A stretch of DNA of 64,000 nt from Stieleria tagensis (GCF_024129865.1 NZ_JAMYFE010000030.1:1-64000); one strand, 5' to 3'; counted from the first letter of the stretch, positions 26,086-36,651 are shown. A program made the numbers and translations. Notes: generated from the letters alone by a model not told the origin.

Positions 26086-26787
26086 CTATGGTTTTTCGCC
26101 TGGATTTGATTGCTTGTCCTTCAGGGCTTTCAGGATATGGTCGGTGACCTGTTGTCCGATCTTTCGGTAACCATCCTGTGTATAGTGGACATTACCTGGA
26201 CTCGCAAAATCGTCCGCAGAAAACTGTTTGGTAAGCGAGTGAAGATCATTAATGAGGATGCCGTTTTTCTTCATGATTTTGGCTGCCACTTCATTGTATT
26301 TCACGTCGTCGCCCACAATGCGACCTGCTTCTTCCTTGGGCACAACGGTCGTATTTGCCCAGATCAATTTTGCATCGGTTCTTTTTAGGCGAGACACAAG
26401 CTCATCAAGATTCGTCTCGTACTGTTCCAGGGAGGTGGTGACAGTTCCGTTTACTTTATCTCTGCGTCCTTGCACCTTCGATTCCGGGTGGCGATAACAG
26501 AGATCCCATAGCCCCCAGTTGAAATGAATGACATCCCATTGGGTGTTTCCAATCCACTGATCTAACTTGGCCAATCCTGTGCCGGTGTGCTGAGCATTGC
26601 CTTTATGATGTTTGACAACAGCCTTGCCGTCGAGCTGTTGCACGACATACGGAGTAAATGCCATCGATATTGAGTCTCCTATAATCAATACGTTTGGCAA
26701 ATCGGCTTCCGTAGCGGTCTCCGCTACAAGCAGTGTGGGGCACGAGATATTCGTGAGCAATAGCAGTGTGATCAGCAATCGATTCAT
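26086..26787 (-). CDS. Secreted SGNH/GDSL hydrolase
   Basis: A 233-residue protein with signal peptide (1-22). Block I is VLIIGDSIS (33-41, catalytic Ser in GDSI), block III resembles HFNWGLWDL (Asn in an N-x-G position), and block V is GNVHYTQDG with the catalytic His three residues after the position that normally holds Asp (here Asn), i.e. NVH instead of DxxH; the preceding FASPGN may supply the acid. SGNH enzymes often deacetylate polysaccharides. Divergent to the serine hydrolase at 27145 and convergent with the phosphoesterase. Confidence 0.85.
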   Translation of the reverse strand: MNRLLITLLLLTNISCPTLLVAETATEADLPNVLIIGDSISMAFTPYVVQQLDGKAVVKHHKGNAQHTGTGLAKLDQWIGNTQWDVIHFNWGLWDLCYRHPESKVQGRRDKVNGTVTTSLEQYETNLDELVSRLKRTDAKLIWANTTVVPKEEAGRIVGDDVKYNEVAAKIMKKNGILINDLHSLTKQFSADDFASPGNVHYTQDGYRKIGQQVTDHILKALKDKQSNPGEKP

Positions 26788-27144
26788 TGTCGATTTCTCT
26801 TCTCTCTAGTTGGCGAGCAAGTTTTGGCGGGCAAGTGATTGTAGACTTTTGTCCTTCTCTCCGTCCGATGCCAAACGCCGGGGTATCTGGATTCAGCGGA
26901 AATTGGAATTTAACAACGGGCAAAGATCGCTGGATAGCGGCCACGTGCCCTTGTCCTTCGCCCGGACTCTATCGTCGCTCGACGGTGCTGCGGACCTGCT
27001 ATGATGGGTACCCCCAACCAACATCCACGGGCAACGGAAATCCGCTCGGCCCATGGATGCATGCCCACCCGATAATTGCCCACCCCGGCGACTGTGTTGC
27101 GTGTCTCCTTTGACCGAACAAGTTGCAAGTCGATTGGCCGCGCT
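26788..27144. other. Divergent intergenic region
   Basis: This 357-bp gap between divergently transcribed SGNH and serine hydrolase genes should contain both promoters. I recognise no specific operator, repeat or RNA in it. An open frame upstream of 27145 could extend the serine hydrolase but has no protein-like features. Confidence 0.4.
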
Positions 27145-28248
27145 GTGAAACGACGAATTTTTCTAGGAACTGGATTTGCTCTGACGCTTTGTCGGCGCAC
27201 GAGTGCTGGTCTTGATGAATCGCAGCTTGAAAGCGCTGGCAGAATCCTGGCCAATGCTGCTGAGCAGGGCGAGGTTCAATCGAGTGCGTTGTACGTCCAG
27301 CAGGGGTCGGACGTCTTTTCGCGAACCTACGGCCTGGCTCGCGACACCGATGCGATGTTCCTGCTGGCATCCATTTCAAAAACGATTTCAATCGCGGCCG
27401 TGATGACGCTTTTCGACGACGGCCGTTTTGGGTTGGATGATCGCGTGCAGCGGTACCTTCCCGAATTCCAAGGCGATGGGCGTGAGACGATCACCGTCGG
27501 CCAGTTGATGACGCATGTCTCTGGCCTTCCCGATCAACTGCCCGACAACAGCCGTCTGCGCGCGTCGCATGCGTCGCTGTCGGAATTCGTTGCGGCGGCG
27601 GTCAAAACGCCGCTGCTGTTCCAACCCGGGACGCAATACAGCTATTCAAGCATGGCAATTTTGCTGGCCACGGAAGTCGCCCGGCGGATCAGCGGTCGTT
27701 CGATTGCAGACTTGGCGCAGGCAAAGATCTACGAACCGCTGCGGATGACGCGATCAGCGATGGGGCTCGGGGCATTCAAAATCACTGATGTCGTGATGAA
27801 CCAGGTCGATCGGGCTGCGCCCGAATCGGGCGCAGGCGATCCATCGACAAAGTCTTGGGACTGGAACAGCCCGTACTGGAGAAACCTCGGAGCACCTTGG
27901 GGAGCTGCACACGGTTCGGCAGAAGACGTCGCTCGATTTCTGCACGAGTTTCTGCAGCCAACCGGAAAGATCCTTCAGCGGGAAACCATCAAGCTCATGA
28001 TTGAGAATCAGAATCCACCGAACATTCGACCACGCGGGCTGGGATTTGATCTCGGCCAAATCGGCAATACGCCGTACTTGAGTGACAAAACTTTTGGGCA
28101 CACTGGATCCACGGGAACGATCTGTTGGGCCGATCCATCAACGGATTCGATCTGCGTGATTCTGACGACGCTTCCCCACCGAGCGGTTTCTCCACATCCC
28201 AGAGATCTCGTCGCAACACGTGTCGCCCAGATGTTACAGAGACCCTAA
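27145..28248 (+). CDS. Serine hydrolase, class C beta-lactamase/esterase family
   Basis: A 367-residue protein starting at GTG 27145, which gives a twin-arginine-like leader (KRRIFLGTGFALTL). The penicillin-binding-type active site is present: SISK (Ser76, Lys79), the Tyr motif YSYSSM where Y-x-N is usual (Ser replaces Asn), and HTG (FGHTGSTG) in place of KTG. These variants are normal in family VIII esterases and D-aminopeptidase-like enzymes, so it is more likely an esterase or peptidase than a beta-lactamase. Monocistronic by position, with the DUF1592 operon following. Confidence 0.85.
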   Translation: MKRRIFLGTGFALTLCRRTSAGLDESQLESAGRILANAAEQGEVQSSALYVQQGSDVFSRTYGLARDTDAMFLLASISKTISIAAVMTLFDDGRFGLDDRVQRYLPEFQGDGRETITVGQLMTHVSGLPDQLPDNSRLRASHASLSEFVAAAVKTPLLFQPGTQYSYSSMAILLATEVARRISGRSIADLAQAKIYEPLRMTRSAMGLGAFKITDVVMNQVDRAAPESGAGDPSTKSWDWNSPYWRNLGAPWGAAHGSAEDVARFLHEFLQPTGKILQRETIKLMIENQNPPNIRPRGLGFDLGQIGNTPYLSDKTFGHTGSTGTICWADPSTDSICVILTTLPHRAVSPHPRDLVATRVAQMLQRP

Positions 28249-28277
28249 CACGAATGACAAATGAGTTTCCGACCGTG

Positions 28278-28297
28278 CGCCGGAGTCCAGTCCGGCG
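28278..28297. repeat. Small palindrome of the TCCAG-core family
   Basis: CGCCGGA and TCCGGCG form a perfect 7-bp stem around GTCCAG, in front of the DUF1592-type gene. This is one of several similar hairpins in the window. Confidence 0.55.
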
Positions 28298-28404
28298 AGC
28301 GGCGCGACAGACAAGATGTCCGTCGTACAGCAGGCGGCATTGTTATCTGCCGCTTGCCTAAACCTGCAATGACTACAATGAACAGATACGAAGATGAGTG
28401 CCAG

Positions 28405-30426
28405 ATGAGCTTGCGCGTGACAATGATGGCAGCACGATTTTTGCGTGGCGCAGCTGCGCTGATGTTACTGGGCATTTTGTGTGATTGCTCCAGCACGTGT
28501 TCGGCTCAGTCGCCAAACGATGGAACGTTGGTGGAGAACAAGGCCGACGCTGAGGAATTTTTTCGTAAACGTGTCACTCCGTTCATCAAGACTTACTGCC
28601 TGGAGTGCCATCAAAACAGGCGACCGACGGAGGCGGGACTCAGTTTTACTCCGGCGCTGGATACTCCGGGGCATGCTGCCTTTAGCGAAAAATGGAAGAA
28701 AGCAGCCGCCAGAGTGAAGGCACACGACATGCCACCGGACGGTTTGGAGCAGCCGAGCGATGAAGAACGTCAAATGTTCCTGCAGTGGCTCGACAAAGTC
28801 AAATATCTTAGTTCCAAAGATCCTGGAACGTTTGTAATTCGACGATTGACGAAAACGGAATACAGCAACACGCTGCACGATCTGTTTGGTGTCGATCGAA
28901 AGGTCGCCGATGTTTTGCCGGATGAAGTCAGTGGCGAGGGCTATCTCAATTCAATCTCGCCACTACAGCTTGAACACTATCTTTCAATCGCCGAAGAAGT
29001 GCTGAACCAGGTCTTTCCGTACGACGGACTTCCGGTCAGTCGAGTGCCAGAAACGTCGAACAAGCTGTCCGACGTACAGCAGAACGAATTTTCATCGACG
29101 CACGAGACAGGAACCGCTACAGCAATAGTTGATCGATCGTTATCTGGTCAGGCTCCCGCGTCGAAGGAAGAACGCCGGGCGGCGGCACGAAAGGTTGCCG
29201 AGTCGTTGGCGAAGAAAGTTTACCGACGACCGCCATCGGATGACGAACTCAACGTGCTGGTGAACGTGTTCGACTTGGGACAAGAAAATAAACTCTCTTA
29301 TCCGGCGGCGTTGCGTTTGATGCTCAAAGCAATGCTGGTTTCTCCCCAATTCTTGTTCATCACTCCAGCGGAAAAATTTGATACGGAAGCAAAGATCGTT
29401 CCTCTGGACGATCACCAACTCGCCTCGCGTTTGTCATATCTGCTATGGGCCACAATGCCTGACGACGAACTGATTTCGCTGGCTGATTCCGGAAAGCTGC
29501 ACGAGCCGACGATTCTGAAAAAGCAAGTCAAACGCATGCTGGAGGATTCTCGTTCACGAGCCTTGTTTGACGGCTTCGGTGCGCAGTGGCTAGGAGTGGG
29601 TGATTTGGACAACCAGACGTTTGATCCGGTTGAATTCCCGGAGATGACGGCTCCGATGCGCGAGGCAATGTACGACGAAGCTCGCCTGTTTTTTCAGAGT
29701 ATTGTTCGCGAGAATCAAAGCATTGCTGGCTTTATCGATAGCGATTACACGTACCTCAATGAAAACCTGGCCTCCCTCTACGGCCTAGACAAGACCGTTA
29801 CCGGCACCGAGATGCGCAGAGTCGACTTGACCGATAAAAATCGAGGGGGGATCTTGGGCATGCCTGGAATTCTTTCGGCGACGTCCTTTCCCGATCGAAC
29901 CAGTCCCGTCATTCGAGGCGTGTGGGTGCTGGAACAAGTACTCGGGGACAATGTGCCCTCTGCTCCGCCAGACGTCCCGGCATTGGAAAAACAGGACCAA
30001 CAATCGGTTGCCAATCTCACCCTGCGCGAGCGCACGGAACTGCACCGCACGGATCCCGTCTGCGCCAATTGCCATCGGTTACTCGATCCGATCGGGTTTG
30101 GTCTGGAGAATTTCGATGCAATCGGCCGCTGGCGTGACCAGGACGATAACGGGCAGCCGATTGACGCTTCGGGAGAGCTTCCAGACGGAAGTCGTTTTTC
30201 GAGCCCACAAGAGTTGAAGGCCATGATCGCCGGACGTCTCGATGACTTTTCTCGAAATCTGGTAGAAAAACTGTTAGCGTACGCCTTATGCCGAGGGCTG
30301 GAAGGCTATGACGAAATCGTGGTGGATCGGTTGATGCAGGAGATCGCTCAGGATGGCTACCGCATGCAGACCCTCGTCACAGCGGTTGTCACCAGTTACC
30401 CCTTCACGCATCGCCGAACCGAGTGA
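28405..30426 (+). CDS. DUF1587/1595/1592/1588/1585 cytochrome-type protein (second copy)
   Basis: A 673-residue paralogue of the protein at 7311, shorter because the beta-rich insert between DUF1587 and DUF1595 is missing. Signal segment about 10-35, heme site CLECH (65-69), then DUF1587 ([15 protein letters not shown]), DUF1595 ([15 protein letters not shown]), DUF1592 ([15 protein letters not shown]), DUF1588 ([29 protein letters not shown]) and DUF1585 at the C-terminus. ATG 28405 gives a normal leader; ATG 28378 or further upstream is possible but crosses a palindromic repeat. It is followed by its DUF1552 partner, 124 bp away. Confidence 0.87.
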   Translation: MSLRVTMMAARFLRGAAALMLLGILCDCSSTCSAQSPNDGTLVENKADAEEFFRKRVTPFIKTYCLECHQNRRPTEAGLSFTPALDTPGHAAFSEKWKKAAARVKAHDMPPDGLEQPSDEERQMFLQWLDKVKYLSSKDPGTFVIRRLTKTEYSNTLHDLFGVDRKVADVLPDEVSGEGYLNSISPLQLEHYLSIAEEVLNQVFPYDGLPVSRVPETSNKLSDVQQNEFSSTHETGTATAIVDRSLSGQAPASKEERRAAARKVAESLAKKVYRRPPSDDELNVLVNVFDLGQENKLSYPAALRLMLKAMLVSPQFLFITPAEKFDTEAKIVPLDDHQLASRLSYLLWATMPDDELISLADSGKLHEPTILKKQVKRMLEDSRSRALFDGFGAQWLGVGDLDNQTFDPVEFPEMTAPMREAMYDEARLFFQSIVRENQSIAGFIDSDYTYLNENLASLYGLDKTVTGTEMRRVDLTDKNRGGILGMPGILSATSFPDRTSPVIRGVWVLEQVLGDNVPSAPPDVPALEKQDQQSVANLTLRERTELHRTDPVCANCHRLLDPIGFGLENFDAIGRWRDQDDNGQPIDASGELPDGSRFSSPQELKAMIAGRLDDFSRNLVEKLLAYALCRGLEGYDEIVVDRLMQEIAQDGYRMQTLVTAVVTSYPFTHRRTE

Positions 30427-30456
30427 GAGACAAGCAGCAGCACACACCACCGTACG

Positions 30457-30513
30457 ACGGACATCCAGTCCGTAGAAATCAATTATTCTCAAGCGGCGGG
30501 CTAGAAGCCCGTC
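30457..30513. repeat. Two adjacent small palindromes between DUF1592 and DUF1552 genes
   Basis: ACGGAC-ATCCA-GTCCGT (30457-30473) and CGGGCT-AGA-AGCCCG (30497-30511, extendable by two pairs) are perfect 6-bp hairpins in the 124-bp gap. The first shares the TCCAG core with 9817-9837 and 28278-28297. Their place inside an operon suggests mRNA processing or a mobile repeat, not a regulator site. Confidence 0.55.
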
Positions 30514-30550
30514 GTGCAACGATGATGCAATTCAACTGAAAGGCAATCCA

Positions 30551-31939
30551 ATGAGCAAGAACACAACCATTGATCGTCGCGCGTGCCTGAAAGGCGCGGG
30601 AACGGCTCTCGCCTTGCCCCTCTTGGATGCCATGGGCTGGGCGGAAGCAAGCGAAACGAATGCGTCCAAGCTTCCTGTCCGAATGGGGTTCATGTACATG
30701 CCCCATGGCGTGATTATGGATCAGTTCTGGCCCACCGATGCAGAGAGCTTCCTGACGTCGCCGCCACCAGCACTCGATTCTCTGCGCCCCGTTTTGGATC
30801 AATGCTTGATGATGAAGGGCATTGCGGGAGTTCCCAACGGTCCGTTTAAAGGCGCGCCTCACGCACTCGAACTCTCGACGTGGCTGACGGCAGCGTTGCC
30901 GGCCCCAGACAAGCGGGACGAGATCAGTATCTCGATCTCTGCCGATCAAATTGCCGCAGTCGCCCTGGGAGCTTTCACCACGTTGCCCTCGCTGGAGCTT
31001 GCCACGATGCCTCAAACATGGAAGGAAAACCAGGCAGGGCTGAACGAAGCCTATTACTCCCACTGTAGCTTTCGCTCTCCGACGCAGGCGGTCCCCGCCG
31101 AGACCAATCCGCGCAACGTACTCAATCGCTTGTTTAACAAAACGGAACAGAGCGGCGGGCGCACTTCGACAGGGATCAGTCCATTAGACCGAAACATGTT
31201 GGACTTGGTCCTAGGCGGTGCACGGGATTTGCGACGCACCTTGCCAGTCGCCGACCAGCGAAAACTGGACGAGTACTTGGGCAGCGTTCGCTCGGTGGAA
31301 CGACGGATTGCCGCCATCGAACTGCGGCAAAAGGAGGCCGCTATGGAGAAGGCGGGGGTTCGATCCAGCCGGCGCAATGAATCCGATTCCCCACCGATCG
31401 AGATCAAGATTCCCGAGGGAGACCGGCGCAGTGAATACATGCAAGTCATGTGCGACCTGAACGTGCTGGCATTTCAGACCGACACAACCCGCGTTTGCAC
31501 CTACATTGGCTCGACTCCCAATGGTGTGTCGTATCCCGAACTCGGCTTCAATGACCAGCACCATTCGACCACTCACCACAACAATGACGCAACGAAAGTT
31601 GGCAAGGTGGCCGCGATCACCGCGTTCAACATCGAACAGTTTGCCTACATGGTAAAAAAGATGCACGGGTTGCGAGAAGGCGACGGCACGCTGCTGGACA
31701 ACTGCATCATGATGTGGGGTTCTGGGCTAGAAAACGGCGACAGGCACACACGAGAAAACCTGCCCTTTATCATTGCTGGACGTGGAGGCGGTTCGATCAA
31801 CACGGGACGCTTCCTTTCCGACGTGAAAGGAAACCAAGGCGACCTACTAACCACCTTGCTGACCTGTGCCGGGGTCCCACTCGACCGTCCCGTTGGAATC
31901 GCAACCAAACAAATCAAAGAGATCGCCGCGAAGTCGTAG
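30551..31939 (+). CDS. DUF1552 protein, Tat-exported (second copy)
   Basis: A 462-residue paralogue of the protein at 6007. Tat signal [19 protein letters not shown] (Arg9-Arg10). The family HXXSHH signature appears as HSTTHH (338-343), with Thr for Ser. The C-terminal block [21 protein letters not shown] is typical. It follows the DUF1592-type gene, the usual planctomycete order and the reverse of the pair at 6007/7311. Function unknown. Confidence 0.87.
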   Translation: MSKNTTIDRRACLKGAGTALALPLLDAMGWAEASETNASKLPVRMGFMYMPHGVIMDQFWPTDAESFLTSPPPALDSLRPVLDQCLMMKGIAGVPNGPFKGAPHALELSTWLTAALPAPDKRDEISISISADQIAAVALGAFTTLPSLELATMPQTWKENQAGLNEAYYSHCSFRSPTQAVPAETNPRNVLNRLFNKTEQSGGRTSTGISPLDRNMLDLVLGGARDLRRTLPVADQRKLDEYLGSVRSVERRIAAIELRQKEAAMEKAGVRSSRRNESDSPPIEIKIPEGDRRSEYMQVMCDLNVLAFQTDTTRVCTYIGSTPNGVSYPELGFNDQHHSTTHHNNDATKVGKVAAITAFNIEQFAYMVKKMHGLREGDGTLLDNCIMMWGSGLENGDRHTRENLPFIIAGRGGGSINTGRFLSDVKGNQGDLLTTLLTCAGVPLDRPVGIATKQIKEIAAKS

Positions 31940-31987
31940 AATGGATGCCTGAGGCATCGGTTTTCCCAACCTAGAGAGAATGAGACC

Positions 31988-33337
31988 GTGCGAAACAATT
32001 TGCGACTTTTCCTGTTCGCCGCGTTAACGATAGTTTTCATCGCACCCGATGTGATTTCCGGACAGCCAAACCGTGACGACTGGACGGCGTCGTCGCCGCG
32101 AGATGAGATTCGTCCCACTTTCGAGTCCAGCAATGAGGGCGGACACAACGGCGACGGTGTGCTGTCGATCACCGCAGACGATCGCGAGGGACTAATGGGG
32201 CATTGGCAGAAAACGATCGCAGTGGACGGCGGCCGGCATTATCAATTCTCAGTCTGGCGTCGCACCGATGGGATCGACGTTGTGCGTCGCGCGGCAATGG
32301 CGAGAGTCATTTGGTTGGACAAGGACGGTGAGCGACCGAAACGTGATCAGGTTTCCGTTTCACGACTGCCTGCTACGAAACCGAGGTCCGAACCGGAGTT
32401 TCCCGTCGATGGCGAAACCGACGGCGACTGGACAAGGATCGTTGGAAACTATCGCGCCCCCTCGACGGCAACACGGGCGGTGATCGAACTGCACTTCCGC
32501 TGGGGACCGCCCCGTTCGAGCGTCTCGTGGAGCGACGCGGCCCTGATCGCGACAGAGCCACTGGAACCGAGGATCGTTCGACTCGCGACCGTTCACTATC
32601 GGCCCCAAGGGGGAACCACCAACCGGGAAAAGTGTGAATTGTTCGCACCGCTGATCGCTGATGCCGCCAAGCAGAAAGCCGACCTTGTCGTGTTACCCGA
32701 AACGCTGACTCACTACCGAAAAGGTGTCGCGTATTCTGAATCCGCCGAAACCATTCCCGGACCATCGACAGAATACTTTGGAAGCCTTGCGAAGCGGCAC
32801 GACCTATACATCGTCGCCGGTTTGCTCGAACGCGACGGCCACTTGATCTACAACACCGCGGCACTGCTCGGCCCCGATGGCGAACTGGTTGGCAAGTACC
32901 GAAAGGTGTCACTACCGCGCAGCGAGATCGAAGGAGGCATCATGCCCGGCAAGGACTATCCGGTTTTCGACACGCGGTTCGGCAAAGTCGGCATGATGAT
33001 CTGCTATGACGGCTTCTTTCCCGAAGTCGCACGCGAGTTGAGCAATCGTGGAGCGGAGGTCATCGCGTGGCCGGTGTGGGGATGCAATCCACTGCTCGGT
33101 GCGGCACGGGCTTGCGAGAACCACACTTATGTCATCAGTAGCACCTACACCGATGTTACAGCCGACTGGATGATCTCGGCCGTCTACGGACACAACGGGA
33201 AACCGCTGGCACAGGCATCCCGATGGGGAACCGTCGCGGTCGCGGAAGTCGATTTGAACAAGCCAATGCATTGGTACAGTCTTGGCGATTTTAAAGCCCA
33301 GATTGTACGCCACCGCCCCGTGACTCCACTGGAGTAA
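31988..33337 (+). CDS. Secreted carbon-nitrogen hydrolase (nitrilase superfamily) with N-terminal beta domain
   Basis: A 449-residue protein starting at GTG 31988 with signal peptide (1-25). Residues about 40-190 are a jelly-roll-like module ([24 protein letters not shown]) resembling carbohydrate-binding domains. Residues about 197-445 are a nitrilase/amidase domain with the full Glu-Lys-Cys triad: Glu238 in LPET, Lys306 in GKYRKV, Cys339 in [11 protein letters not shown]. Most nitrilase-fold enzymes are cytoplasmic, so an exported form fused to a possible glycan-binding domain is notable. Substrate unknown; an amide on an amino sugar or peptide is conceivable. Confidence 0.85.
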   Translation: MRNNLRLFLFAALTIVFIAPDVISGQPNRDDWTASSPRDEIRPTFESSNEGGHNGDGVLSITADDREGLMGHWQKTIAVDGGRHYQFSVWRRTDGIDVVRRAAMARVIWLDKDGERPKRDQVSVSRLPATKPRSEPEFPVDGETDGDWTRIVGNYRAPSTATRAVIELHFRWGPPRSSVSWSDAALIATEPLEPRIVRLATVHYRPQGGTTNREKCELFAPLIADAAKQKADLVVLPETLTHYRKGVAYSESAETIPGPSTEYFGSLAKRHDLYIVAGLLERDGHLIYNTAALLGPDGELVGKYRKVSLPRSEIEGGIMPGKDYPVFDTRFGKVGMMICYDGFFPEVARELSNRGAEVIAWPVWGCNPLLGAARACENHTYVISSTYTDVTADWMISAVYGHNGKPLAQASRWGTVAVAEVDLNKPMHWYSLGDFKAQIVRHRPVTPLE

Positions 33338-33427
33338 GCAGCGTGTCACGTCCCTGGATTGGCTGATTGACTGAAGGATTTCGATGGCACGCAGGAAGGC
33401 GGTTTTGCGAATTCCTTGGTTCCCAGC

Positions 33428-35002
33428 TTATTTCAAGGAAACGCTCAGATACTCTCCGCCGCCACCGAAAAACAGGGGTGAATTTTTAGAATGCAGAAAG
33501 GGCGCAAAGTCGCGGAGGTTCGAGATCGTGGTATGAATGTCGTCGTCGGTTGGGCCATCACCTCCCGGATCAACTACGAAAGTGACTGCGTCGCCTTGTT
33601 TGATGATTCGGACAGCATGCGGCCCCGGTCCGACGACTTCACCAATTTCCTCACTACCTAACCTGAAACGATTCAATTCAACGAGTCCCGCGACGTGTCC
33701 GGTTTGCTTTCGGGTCGGTGTGATGTGCAAATAAACACAGTCCTTCAATCCGTTATAGCTTCGGTCTGCCAGACCAAACCCGATCCCGATCGACGCATGC
33801 CAGTCCGTTGGCCCGAAATCAAAGGTGACTTCGAACTCAAAGTCCTTGCCGACAAAATCGGCATCTTTGGTTCGTATGGCCCCCTGTTTATCGTTGGCGA
33901 ATTCATCGAATCCCTGGATTCGTATTCCCTCGTTGCTTGTACGAGCGTAACGAGATGAAGTCGTAAGAAAATGAGGGAGCCGAATACTATGCCCCAATTT
34001 AGCCACGCCACCGGCGGTCGCGACGCTCGCGCTCGATCGACTGCCCACAATTCCGGATTGAACAGGAGATGCATTTGCGAGACTAACAAACGAGGATGCC
34101 GCTAGAACGATCTCACCAGAGCCGACATCAACCAGTCTCACAAAGGCCGTCCCACTGTTGCCTCGAGGAACAATTTTTCCGACCACCGCATAATTGGCCC
34201 CGGCCAACTTGCCCAACTTGCTTGCCTGATTCGATTCAAACAAGATCGTGTTTTGGGCCGCAAGCTCGGACAAGACATCGTCCAGCTTTGCCCGTTCGAC
34301 CGTTCGAATTTTGGCTTGTACCAACGCAGTGGTTATCTCTTCGCTCAAAGTGACCCCTGCGGTTGAGAGCGTGCCATCGTCGTTTTGAATGGGACAAACA
34401 GCCACCGTCATTTCGTCGTTCAATTCGATTTCGTCGCCAACCTGCAATTCAATCTCAAGACTGCTCGTGATTCGCGCCTTGGAGAAAGCCTCGTGCACCT
34501 CAACGGTCTCCAGCTCTGAGATTTTGGGCCGCTCTATTGCGAGCACTTTCCCTGTGTCTGGATCAACGATCTCTCCCATGTTGCGGTAGACGGAAAACAC
34601 TGAACCTTTGCGAATCCCGTCACCTTTCCCGAGCGTTAGGTAAACGACTTGGTTGGTCACTTTGGCCACTTTTCCGGTTTTCTGCCTACGATCCGTTAGC
34701 AGGCCGATTCGCCAAGCCATCAGTCGTGGAAGCCCAACTAGACGCACTGCATCATCGGGCGAAAAAGGATCTTTGACCTGTTTTACATCGCTCTTATTGA
34801 TCCGCATCTCAGCATTTGAGACCAAATCGTAAAAGCGAACGTGATCTGCGGCGTTTTCGATGACCTGCCCAACCAAAACCTGGTTTGACTTCGTATCGAC
34901 CCGCATCAGACTCGGGGCACCGTCGTCCTGAGAAAATGCGGGTTGGCAAGCAAAGAGGCAGACCGAGAAAAATGCAAACAGTCGCAGTGTTTTAAGTGAC
35001 AC
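33428..35002 (-). CDS. Exported protein with FlgT/CsgG-like middle and LamG-like C-terminus
   Basis: A 524-residue protein with signal peptide (1-24). Residues about 30-80 form a small beta domain (VGQVIENAADHVRFYDL). Residues 105-195 resemble the C-terminal FlgT-type fold (GKGDGIRKGSVFSVYRN). Residues about 197-305 are a CsgG/FlgT-type domain (TLSEEITTALVQAKIRTVER; GKLAGANYAVVGKI). Residues about 335-524 look like a concanavalin-like domain (FEFEVTFDFGPTDWHASIGI). CsgG-type domains occur in outer-membrane secretion and stress proteins, so a cell-envelope role is likely. Specific function not known. It is transcribed away from the ceramidase-like gene and towards the nitrilase gene. Confidence 0.7.
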   Translation of the reverse strand: MSLKTLRLFAFFSVCLFACQPAFSQDDGAPSLMRVDTKSNQVLVGQVIENAADHVRFYDLVSNAEMRINKSDVKQVKDPFSPDDAVRLVGLPRLMAWRIGLLTDRRQKTGKVAKVTNQVVYLTLGKGDGIRKGSVFSVYRNMGEIVDPDTGKVLAIERPKISELETVEVHEAFSKARITSSLEIELQVGDEIELNDEMTVAVCPIQNDDGTLSTAGVTLSEEITTALVQAKIRTVERAKLDDVLSELAAQNTILFESNQASKLGKLAGANYAVVGKIVPRGNSGTAFVRLVDVGSGEIVLAASSFVSLANASPVQSGIVGSRSSASVATAGGVAKLGHSIRLPHFLTTSSRYARTSNEGIRIQGFDEFANDKQGAIRTKDADFVGKDFEFEVTFDFGPTDWHASIGIGFGLADRSYNGLKDCVYLHITPTRKQTGHVAGLVELNRFRLGSEEIGEVVGPGPHAVRIIKQGDAVTFVVDPGGDGPTDDDIHTTISNLRDFAPFLHSKNSPLFFGGGGEYLSVSLK

Positions 35003-35110
35003 AGATTCTCCTTTGATTGGTCAGCGCAAACGGCCGCATTGTAAACTCGGCATTTGCCGGGTGCAAATTACCCCTCCAATCATGAGCCGTAGGTGCGGTC
35101 CTGCCCTGGC

Positions 35111-35140
35111 AACACTTCATGAGCGAGCGGCCGAAGTGTT
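35111..35140. repeat. 8-bp inverted repeat in divergent promoter region
   Basis: AACACTTC and GAAGTGTT face each other across 14 bases in the 200-bp gap between the divergent CsgG-like and ceramidase-like genes. It could be a regulator site for either gene or a small hairpin. Confidence 0.4.
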
Positions 35141-35202
35141 ACGCGAGACAAATTAGACTGCCACCTTTTGTGTTGACGAACGAACCAACTTGGAATGAGT
35201 GA

Positions 35203-36651
35203 ATGAAACCAACTGCACTTTTTGTTGCCACGGCCTTCCTGTTTCTAACAGCATCGGCATTCGGCGATGACTCCGTTGCCCCCGGCCGGAATTCCGCATG
35301 GAAGGCTGGAGCAGCGAAAGTCATGATCACGCCAGAGCAATCACTGTGGATGGCGGGATATTCCGCTCGAACTCGGCCGGCCGATGGCAAGCTGACCGAA
35401 CTATGGGCGAAAGCGTTGGTGCTGGAGGACTCTAATGGTCATCGCGGTGTTGTCTTGACGCTGGATCTCGTCGGCATTGATCACACTCTCTCGCAAGCAC
35501 TCTGCGACTCATTGAAAACGCAATACGGTCTGCAGCGTCAGCAAATCGCCATCTGCACTTCGCACACCCACAGTGGTCCCGTCGTCGGGCACAATCTTGC
35601 GCCACTGCACTACCTGTTGCTCGCGGAACCCCAACGACAATCGGTCGATGCTTGGGTCGCGACATTTCAAGAGAAAGTGGTGGCCATGGTCGGTGAAGCG
35701 ATCGATCGACTCGCCCCCAGCGGGTTAACGTGGGGAAGCGGCACGGCGACGTTCGCGGTGAATCGCCGTGAAAACCCAGCAGCAATGGCTCCCCAGTGGC
35801 GAACCGACGGCAAACTGCTAGGCCCCAATGACCATGACGTTCCTGTGCTTGCCGTTCGAGACGCCGATGAAAACTTGACCGCCGTCTTGTTCGGATACGC
35901 CTGCCACGCGACAACCCTCAGCGGCTATCAATGGTCGGGTGACTATCCCGGATACGCTCAAATTGAGTTGGAAAACGAACATCCCGGATGTGTCGCATTG
36001 TTCTTTGCGGGTTGCGGTGCAGACCAGAATCCGCTGCCGCGCAGCAACGTCACCTTGGCGCAGCACTACGGCCGACGATTGGCAACTGCGGTCGATTCGG
36101 TCTTGATGACAACGCAAATGCGCCCGGTCGAAGGAGCGTTGCGGACGACGTTCGCTGAGATCGATCTGCCGTTGGATACCTTGCCAACGCGTGAGGAAAT
36201 CGAGTTGAATTCAAAGTCCGGCAATCGATATGAGGAAGCGCGAGCGACGATGCTGCTCGATCAAATCGATGGCGGCATCCCGCTCAATCAAACGTATCCG
36301 TATCCCGTCAGCGTCTGGTCGATTGGCGATCAGATTCGGTTCGTCACTCTCGGCGGCGAGGTGGTTGTCGATTATGCGATTCGCCTTAAAAACGAATTAG
36401 CAGGCACTCAAACCTGGGTGGCGAGCTATGCAAACGACGTGATGGCCTATATTCCCTCGCGACGGGTACTTGGCGAGGGCGGTTATGAAGGTGGCGGGGC
36501 GACGGTTTATTATGGTTTACCCACCACGTGGTCGCCAAAAATCGAAAACGAAATTGTCAATGAAGTCCATCGACAAGCCGAACTCGTCTCGGCAAGCCAC
36601 GCAGCTACAAACAAGCCGCCGAGCGCGTCGGCCCCGACGCAGCCCCACTGA
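35203..36651 (+). CDS. Neutral ceramidase-type (N-terminal domain) secreted protein
   Basis: A 482-residue protein with signal peptide (1-21) and a single neutral/alkaline ceramidase N-terminal domain: AGAAKVMITPEQSLWMAGY, CTSHTHSGPVVGH (zinc ligands), FGYACHATTLSG and FFAGCGADQNP. True neutral ceramidases are about 650 residues with a C-terminal Ig-like domain that is missing here; in planctomycetes this domain alone is common and its substrate is unknown. It is a close paralogue of residues 25-460 of the fusion protein at 43775-47932. Probably co-transcribed with the amidohydrolase 25 bp downstream. Confidence 0.83.
   Translation: MKPTALFVATAFLFLTASAFGDDSVAPGRNSAWKAGAAKVMITPEQSLWMAGYSARTRPADGKLTELWAKALVLEDSNGHRGVVLTLDLVGIDHTLSQALCDSLKTQYGLQRQQIAICTSHTHSGPVVGHNLAPLHYLLLAEPQRQSVDAWVATFQEKVVAMVGEAIDRLAPSGLTWGSGTATFAVNRRENPAAMAPQWRTDGKLLGPNDHDVPVLAVRDADENLTAVLFGYACHATTLSGYQWSGDYPGYAQIELENEHPGCVALFFAGCGADQNPLPRSNVTLAQHYGRRLATAVDSVLMTTQMRPVEGALRTTFAEIDLPLDTLPTREEIELNSKSGNRYEEARATMLLDQIDGGIPLNQTYPYPVSVWSIGDQIRFVTLGGEVVVDYAIRLKNELAGTQTWVASYANDVMAYIPSRRVLGEGGYEGGGATVYYGLPTTWSPKIENEIVNEVHRQAELVSASHAATNKPPSASAPTQPH

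Noticed and set aside
27145-28248. True class C beta-lactamase
   Set aside because: The Tyr motif has Ser in place of Asn and KTG is HTG, which fits esterase or peptidase relatives better than antibiotic resistance.
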